A DNA stretch of 64,000 nt from Polyodon spathula (lineage: Eukaryota; Chordata; Actinopteri; Acipenseriformes; Polyodontidae). The stretch is taken from positions 24,900,339 through 24,964,338 of the forward strand of contig NC_054543.1 of assembly GCF_017654505.1 (NCBI RefSeq), written 5' to 3'. The position numbers were made by a program, and so were the translations under genes. Under the pieces are notes generated by a model. That model worked only from the letters and a program-made list of their open reading frames with translations. It ran no database searches and was not told the DNA's origin. This document shows, piece by piece, positions 58,288 to 64,000 of the stretch. Each line of letters begins with the position of its first letter. Positions within the stretch are counted from its first letter, which is position 1.

Positions 58288-59918
58288 GAATAGAATTTGA
58301 AATGTATTGCACTTTTATCATGTGAAAAAATATGTTAGGAAATTTAAACTTACCACTCTGCTGTCCCCATGTGGACTGGAAGCAGCCATGACAATTTTCA
58401 ATCAGGTCTGATGAGTAAATAACTGAGAAGCAAATGCTAGAAATTTTGCATGGATACTAAATAGCATGTATCTTGTGGGATTCAATGCCCAGTTTGTGTT
58501 CAAACAGACATATGACTGAGAGAGTGTACTAAAGAGGGTGCATCCTGTGGTGCAGAATATCACTTTAAGGGTTAGTTGTACTCATTGAAATATTTAATCT
58601 CACTCTATTAATGAATGGATTAGTGGAATCAATTAGTCTTATTAATTATGATTGAAGTTATAATAGGGTTTAGCAATATACAATTGTTGTTCTGCTGAGT
58701 CCTAGTAACGGTTACATATAAATTTCATTCTGTTTCGGTGGGGTTAAACACTTAACCTGCATCCTAAATAAACCGCCATTGCAGAATTTGGCGACCATGA
58801 ACAAACATTGTTACAACACGTAACATTAAACAAGAATGACAAAACAAACAAACAAGACAGACAAACAGGATACCATTGCCAGGGTTGTTACAATATGTTT
58901 AATTCAGTTAACAATTCAGTTACCCAGTAACACATGTTTTATCTTTAACTAGATGCAGTCTCAGTCACAAGAAGGATATCTGGTCTTATAGTGGGGGGTA
59001 GTGAAAAGCTTAGCATTGGAGTCTATTTCGGAAACTTGAAATACTATGTAAATTCAAATGTAATTTTAATACTTTGCATTTGTATTATTAATATTCTTAC
59101 CCAATGGTTCTGGATTGTTGCTCCAATATTTAATACTCTTTTTACATCTGATATGAGACTATCTGATGTGTTTTAGTATCCTAAGTATCAGTACTGAGCA
59201 GCTTTCCTTATTCCATTCAAATCATGTGCCAATCTGACTTTTAAACTCTGCTTGCTCCAACACTCTGAATATAGACAGAGAGAGTAGGCAAGGCTGGCAG
59301 AATTGAAAGGTTACATAGTCCATGTGATTTGAATGGAGTGATGAAGGCTGTTAGTCCCAGAATTTTTTTATTTTTTTATTGGAGCAACAGAACCACTCAA
59401 ATAATTCCAAACATAAAAAAGCTAATAAAATTACATTTCAGGCCTTTTCAACAGTGATAACATTAGTATATATTATACAGGAGATTTTACAAACATTGTC
59501 ATCTATATACACTTTTGATATAGATTATTTAAAGTAAATCATAGTACCTATAGCTCAAACCTAGGCATACAAAAAGGCGAATCAATCAGTGACGTTGATT
59601 CCATTGGGAGAAAAAAGTATATGAGAAATGCATATTAAAAAATCACATCTGTAATGGAAACTATTAATCACGCAGCTACAGGACATTCACTTTATGTCCG
59701 TCTATTAGCTTTTTGAATACAGGCATACATCAAATGCTGTAAAAGTATGGAGAGGTACTGTTGCTTGCGCTTTTTAAATGCATTTCAGAAATAATAATCG
59801 TAAATTCCTTCCAAGGTGATCCTGCAGAACTGTACCTGTGGCTCATGGTTGAAATATAGTTCTAGTTTTAAAATAGCCTCCTGATGAGATTATGACGATG
59901 CAAATAATATAGTACCAT
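58288..59918. other. No recognisable feature
   Basis: AT-rich DNA without supported genes or elements. Confidence 0.5.
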
Positions 59919-60126
59919 ATAAGAACATAAGAACATAAGAACATAAGAAAGTTTACAAACGAGAGGAGGCCATTCGGCCCATCTTGCTCGTTTGGTTGTT
60001 AGTAGCTTATTGATCCCAAAATCTCATCAAGCAGCTTCTTGAAGGATCCCAGGGTGTCAGCTTCAACAACATTACTGGGGAGTTTATTCCAGACCCTCAC
60101 AATTCCCTTTGTAAATTAGTGTCTCT
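59919..60126 (-). mobile_element. CR1-like LINE 3' end, strongly truncated
   Basis: Matches the last about 200 bp of the 34068-35336 copy and carries its 3' octamer tail as about four ACATAAGA units (59919-59950 on the plus strand). Similarity ends near 60126. Confidence 0.9.
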
Positions 60127-63100
60127 ATACTGTTGTATATAGTAGTACAACAGTTGAAACTTTACAACACGAAAGCAAATGTGAATGCAAGTTATTTCAA
60201 TTATACAGCAGTATGCAAAAAAATAATAATAAAAAGCCATTCAGTACACGTGGCTGTATAGTAAGTGCTTTATTAAATGAGAAAAGAAAACATTTGTCAT
60301 AAGCTTGACTTCTATTCTACTTCTACCATTATTTACATTGTGTACTGTTTTGCATGTTAATTTTAATTCCTGGTATGTGTGGTTTATTTCATCTTACATA
60401 AAAAGCTTAACATGACCAATGGAATAGTCCAATCAATTATATATTTGTATACTAATATTGTAATCATAATCGAATAAAAATAATTGTTTTAGGCCTATTT
60501 GAAATGTTTTGCCATTATTTATAACTGCTCTGGCTCACAGTCTCTATCACTGACTGACATGGTTTTATTATTTATTTACTTACTCTGTACAGTACAATAT
60601 GATGCTTTGTTACACTTGTGAGAAGCTTGAAATGTTAGCTATGATCAGCCGTTCAGTGTGCATTCTGGGAGCTACAGTTCAAACTGGAGAGTGTTGTTGT
60701 TACAGGTTTAGTCAGAACTACACAAAAACGGTTACCAAATAGTACAACTGAGCATGCGTAGCATTAATTTTTTTTTAAAAGTATCTTTTTATATTAAAAT
60801 ACACATTTTTAAATCCTCCCCATGCACAAAAGGCACTAAACGCTACTTAGATGCAGTAACCTGCCAAATTTCAGTAGTTTCAGTACTCACTGTCCAGCAG
60901 TGAGTAATAAGAAATGCTCTCCTGGCACCAAACTTATACGAAAAACCACACATTTTTTAAAAGTGGTGTAGCTCAAAAACTACTGGGCAGAATAACACAA
61001 AACTTGTAGAAAAAAACCAGCCTGTCAAAAAACCCCGAAATCCAAAACAGCAGCCAGATTGATTGAACTTAATCCCACTTTTGGAGCTGCACAAAATAGG
61101 GGCTTATAATGGAAAGAACATTGCAACCTTAACTACAGCAGGACTACTGTCTACTGACTACTAAAAACCTAGTACTATGTATTTAAGAACCCTAGAAGAT
61201 ACCAAACAATACAACATTAAGGTGTCAATAAATATGAAATCCATTGTAGTATTGATCTGGTTCATGAAATAAGTTTTAAAAATCAGTGATGTGGCTTTCT
61301 CTGCCATTTGAAAATCATTATTTTATTCATCTGTGATGTAGTCACAGCCAAGTTTCATTTCTAATTCTTTTGGGGCAATTCCACAGTAATTGAGTTAACA
61401 TTAAGAGAAAACTCACCTCATATAATCACTCACTCTTTTGTTGTCTTATCAACTTATGTCTATTCATATGGAAACATGAGCAGTATATTAGAAAGGAAAC
61501 TAAGCTGGGGTCAGATGGTTTCCTTGTTTGTTTGTTTTTTGTTATTTTAAATGTCACAGTTTCAATGATGTGCAGCGATTATGATTTTCTGTGAAATATA
61601 AAATGGCCAAAGATGTATACATGTATATCCACACTAGAAACCAATAATATTGGCCTGGAACTGCATGCACATCACATTTTGGCTCAGTGACTTTGTATAG
61701 AAGACAATGATACCCTATTCATACGACCTACAGAATGTTCATTCCTCAGTCACATGGTTTCATTATTTAGGTAGTGTGGGCAGAGCAGTGTTCCTCAGAG
61801 CTGTACCCGTGGTCACAGTAGTCTGTAATACTGTAGTACTGATATATTGGTAGGAAAACTAAAGTAATTACAATCTACTGTATGCTCTCAAACTCTGCTT
61901 TTGTGACATTTTATAAATCTGCATTTAAATGTCCTTTTATTTCCAATTTTTGAATAAGTAGTTAGATTTGAAAAATTAGCATAGCTTCCACCTTATGAGA
62001 AATACACCATATTGAGCATGGTTTGTCTTAAGGATTGACAGAGGATGACAGAACAGATTGATAAAATAGTAATGGGTACAAAATTGGGACCAATTTAATT
62101 TGTACTACTAACATCAGCAGTTTAAAAAACAAACTAACAAATAATTGTATTTTTTCTTTTATTAATAACTTAAAATGTTCCAAATAAAACAAAGCATTCA
62201 CTGAGTAAAATGTGTTTTACAGTAAAGATTAAACTCTAATTGACTGCCTACATTATATCATTTTTTTTTTTTTTTTTTTTAATTTTATTTTACGTTAACA
62301 TATATTACAAAATTTGAGCACAATTTGAAGTAGGTTCAATAGGTATATCAAGTCCCTACGTGCGGGTCAAAGACAAGCCCACACCACGCACTTTATCTAT
62401 TCTCACATATTCACAATAAATAAATTGTGCAGTGGGGGCATGTCTTTATTGCCCAATTTACCCCACTGGCACAGCTTACTCACTAAATATCTCAATTTAG
62501 GTTTAGAGGTAAGTATTATTGATTTTTGTAAAATTAATAGATTTACTGTTTTAGATTTTTGTTAGAAAATGTGTATAATTAATGATTTTATCAGGAAAAT
62601 TACCAGCTAAAAAACTTTTCAGAAAAGGCAAATGTGACAGCTCTGGGATTACTCATATTAAATGAGGGTTTACTAAAAGAAAAACGCTTTAAATTATTTA
62701 GTCTTTACATTCTCATTATTTTTTTTCTTAATTTCCTTTTAAATTGTATTTTTATAACTCTTCAAGGTTACATAGTAAAACCAACTCATGTCATCAGAAA
62801 GCCCATCCTTTTAGTTTGCAGTGTTTCTGACAAAATATTAATTATACAGCTTTTCTAACTAAAATACACAACATTAATGTCTTAATTTAATAAAATAATG
62901 ATATTCAATGAATACGTTTTTAAACTATATTATAAAAAAGATTAATATCAACTTAATTCAATATAAAACCACCTTTTAAAAATGATGATTAAGTGAAAAA
63001 TATTGGTAACATACTGTAAATCATGTAGCTTACATGTTTTATTTTATTTTAAATATACATTGAATGATATAAGAAGAACTGGCTATTTTGCCATTTGTAA

Positions 63101-63449
63101 TTGATCTTTAGATTTCCACTTTTATTTCATTTCAGATGTGGTATTTTAACTTGTACAGAAATACAGCAGAAATACAGCATATTACAGCAATAAAGTCATT
63201 TTTTTAAAGCAATTAAAAGTACTAGTTATACATTTCTTAAAATACATCTTTAAAAAAAAAAAAAAAAAAGAGTTGTATTATCTGTTATTAATGTTTCCAA
63301 AAGTTAAAAACATGCTCATCTAACAGTTCAGCTCAACACCTGCAAATGAACTGCAACAAATGCTGTACAGCTGTTCACAAACTATATACACTAGGGCACA
63401 TTACATTTATATAAAACAAACACATCTAAATTATTCCCCTTTTAAAAAG
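60127..63449. other. No gene recognised
   Basis: AT-rich DNA with a poly-T run near 62262-62280 and a poly-A run near 63252-63268. The open frame at 62634-62858 is low-complexity and hydrophobic; I do not call it. Confidence 0.5.
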
Positions 63450-64000
63450 CTATATGGTAACAGGGTCCTGGGAGACAGTCAACATGGTTTTAGGAAAGGG
63501 AGATCGTGCCTAACTAACTTGCTTGATTTTTTTGAGGATGCAACATTGATAATGGATAATCGCAAAGCATATGACATGGTTTATTTAGATTTCCAGAAAG
63601 CTTTTGACAGTGAAGTCCCGCACAAAAGATTAATTCTCAAACTGAATGCAGTTGGGATTCAAGGAAACACATGTGCATGGATTAGGGAGTGGTTAACATG
63701 TAGAAAACAAAAAGTACTGATTAGAGGAAAAACCTCAGAATGGAGTGTGGTAACCAGCGGTGTACCACAGGGATCAGTATTAGGTCCTCTGCTATTCCTA
63801 ATCTACATTAATGATTTAGATTCTGGTATAGTAAGCAAACTTGTTAAATTTGCAGACGACACAAAAGTAGGAGGAGTGGCAAACACTATTGCAGCAGCAA
63901 AGGTCATTCAAAATGATCTAGACAAGATTCAGAACTGGGCAGACACATGGCAAATGACATTTAATAGAGAAAAGTGTAAGGTACTGCACGCAGGAAATAA
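63450..64000 (+). pseudogene. CR1-like LINE RT, runs off the right edge
   Basis: One open frame from 63453 to the end of the window: YGNRVLGDSQHGFRKGRS, YLDFQKAFD then SEVPHKR (one extra codon compared with the other copies), SGVPQGSVLGPLLFLIYIND, FADDTKVGG (catalytic FADD), NWADTWQMTFNREKCKVLHA. The 5' end is truncated at the same base as the 34-kb copy, CTATATGGTAACAGGG. The element is incomplete in the window, so whether the frame stays open is unknown. Confidence 0.9.

Noticed and set aside
60700..63300. CRISPR-like or regularly spaced repeats
   Set aside because: No regular direct repeats with spacers are visible here or elsewhere; the sequence is eukaryotic and only simple repeats occur.

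Overview
The window looks like AT-rich vertebrate DNA that is almost entirely old mobile elements. I see no convincing host gene, tRNA or rRNA. The mix of families (DIRS tyrosine-recombinase retrotransposons, Gmr1-like Ty3/Gypsy elements, a Penelope-like element with a GIY-YIG nuclease, CR1-like, L2-like and L1/Tx1-like LINEs, piggyBac-type MITEs, tRNA-derived SINEs) is typical of ray-finned fish or amphibians. The CR1-like 3' end resembles, from memory, repeats of sturgeon and paddlefish, so a non-teleost ray-finned fish is my best guess. This is inference. Nearly every coding stretch is broken by stops, frameshifts, truncation or internal deletion.

0-15 kb: a DIRS reverse transcriptase remnant (1-1176), Gypsy-type LTR remnants (1690-2278; 5031-6668, the latter split by an inserted LINE 3' end), two piggyBac-type MITEs (3967-4507, 12617-13152), a possible unrelated LTR (12240-12599) and an L1/Tx1 fragment (14240-15000). 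15-21 kb: a fossil DNA transposon with roughly 140-bp inverted repeats and a two-exon DDE-like transposase (15036-17459), a MIR-like SINE, and a DIRS remnant (18440-20530). 21-29 kb: a CR1-like LINE, a solo LTR with a perfect target duplication (24100-24834), and two L2 remnants sharing a 400-bp 5' region, with another MITE beside the first.

29-38 kb is a nested locus. One minus-strand Penelope-like element is split into pieces at 36655-37450, 33165-33720, 32810-32854 and 29160-30308 by a block carrying a CR1-like copy, by a LINE tail, and by a Gmr1-like LTR element with an ATGGA target duplication. Its 3' region carries a hammerhead-ribozyme-like core. 38.9-41.8 kb: a DIRS copy with a rearranged RT in which an inverted gag segment sits where the YxDD motif belongs.

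47.6-56.4 kb is a second nested locus. An L1/Tx1 LINE is interrupted inside its RT by a DIRS deletion derivative (49277-53015) that keeps both inverted terminal repeats, the internal complementary region, a CpG-rich tandem array and a tyrosine recombinase with all recognised catalytic residues but one nonsense codon. A SINE, a Gmr1-like remnant with integrase upstream of RT, and another DIRS fragment follow. 56-64 kb is mostly unassigned AT-rich DNA with one MITE, one CR1 3' end and a CR1-like RT running off the right edge.
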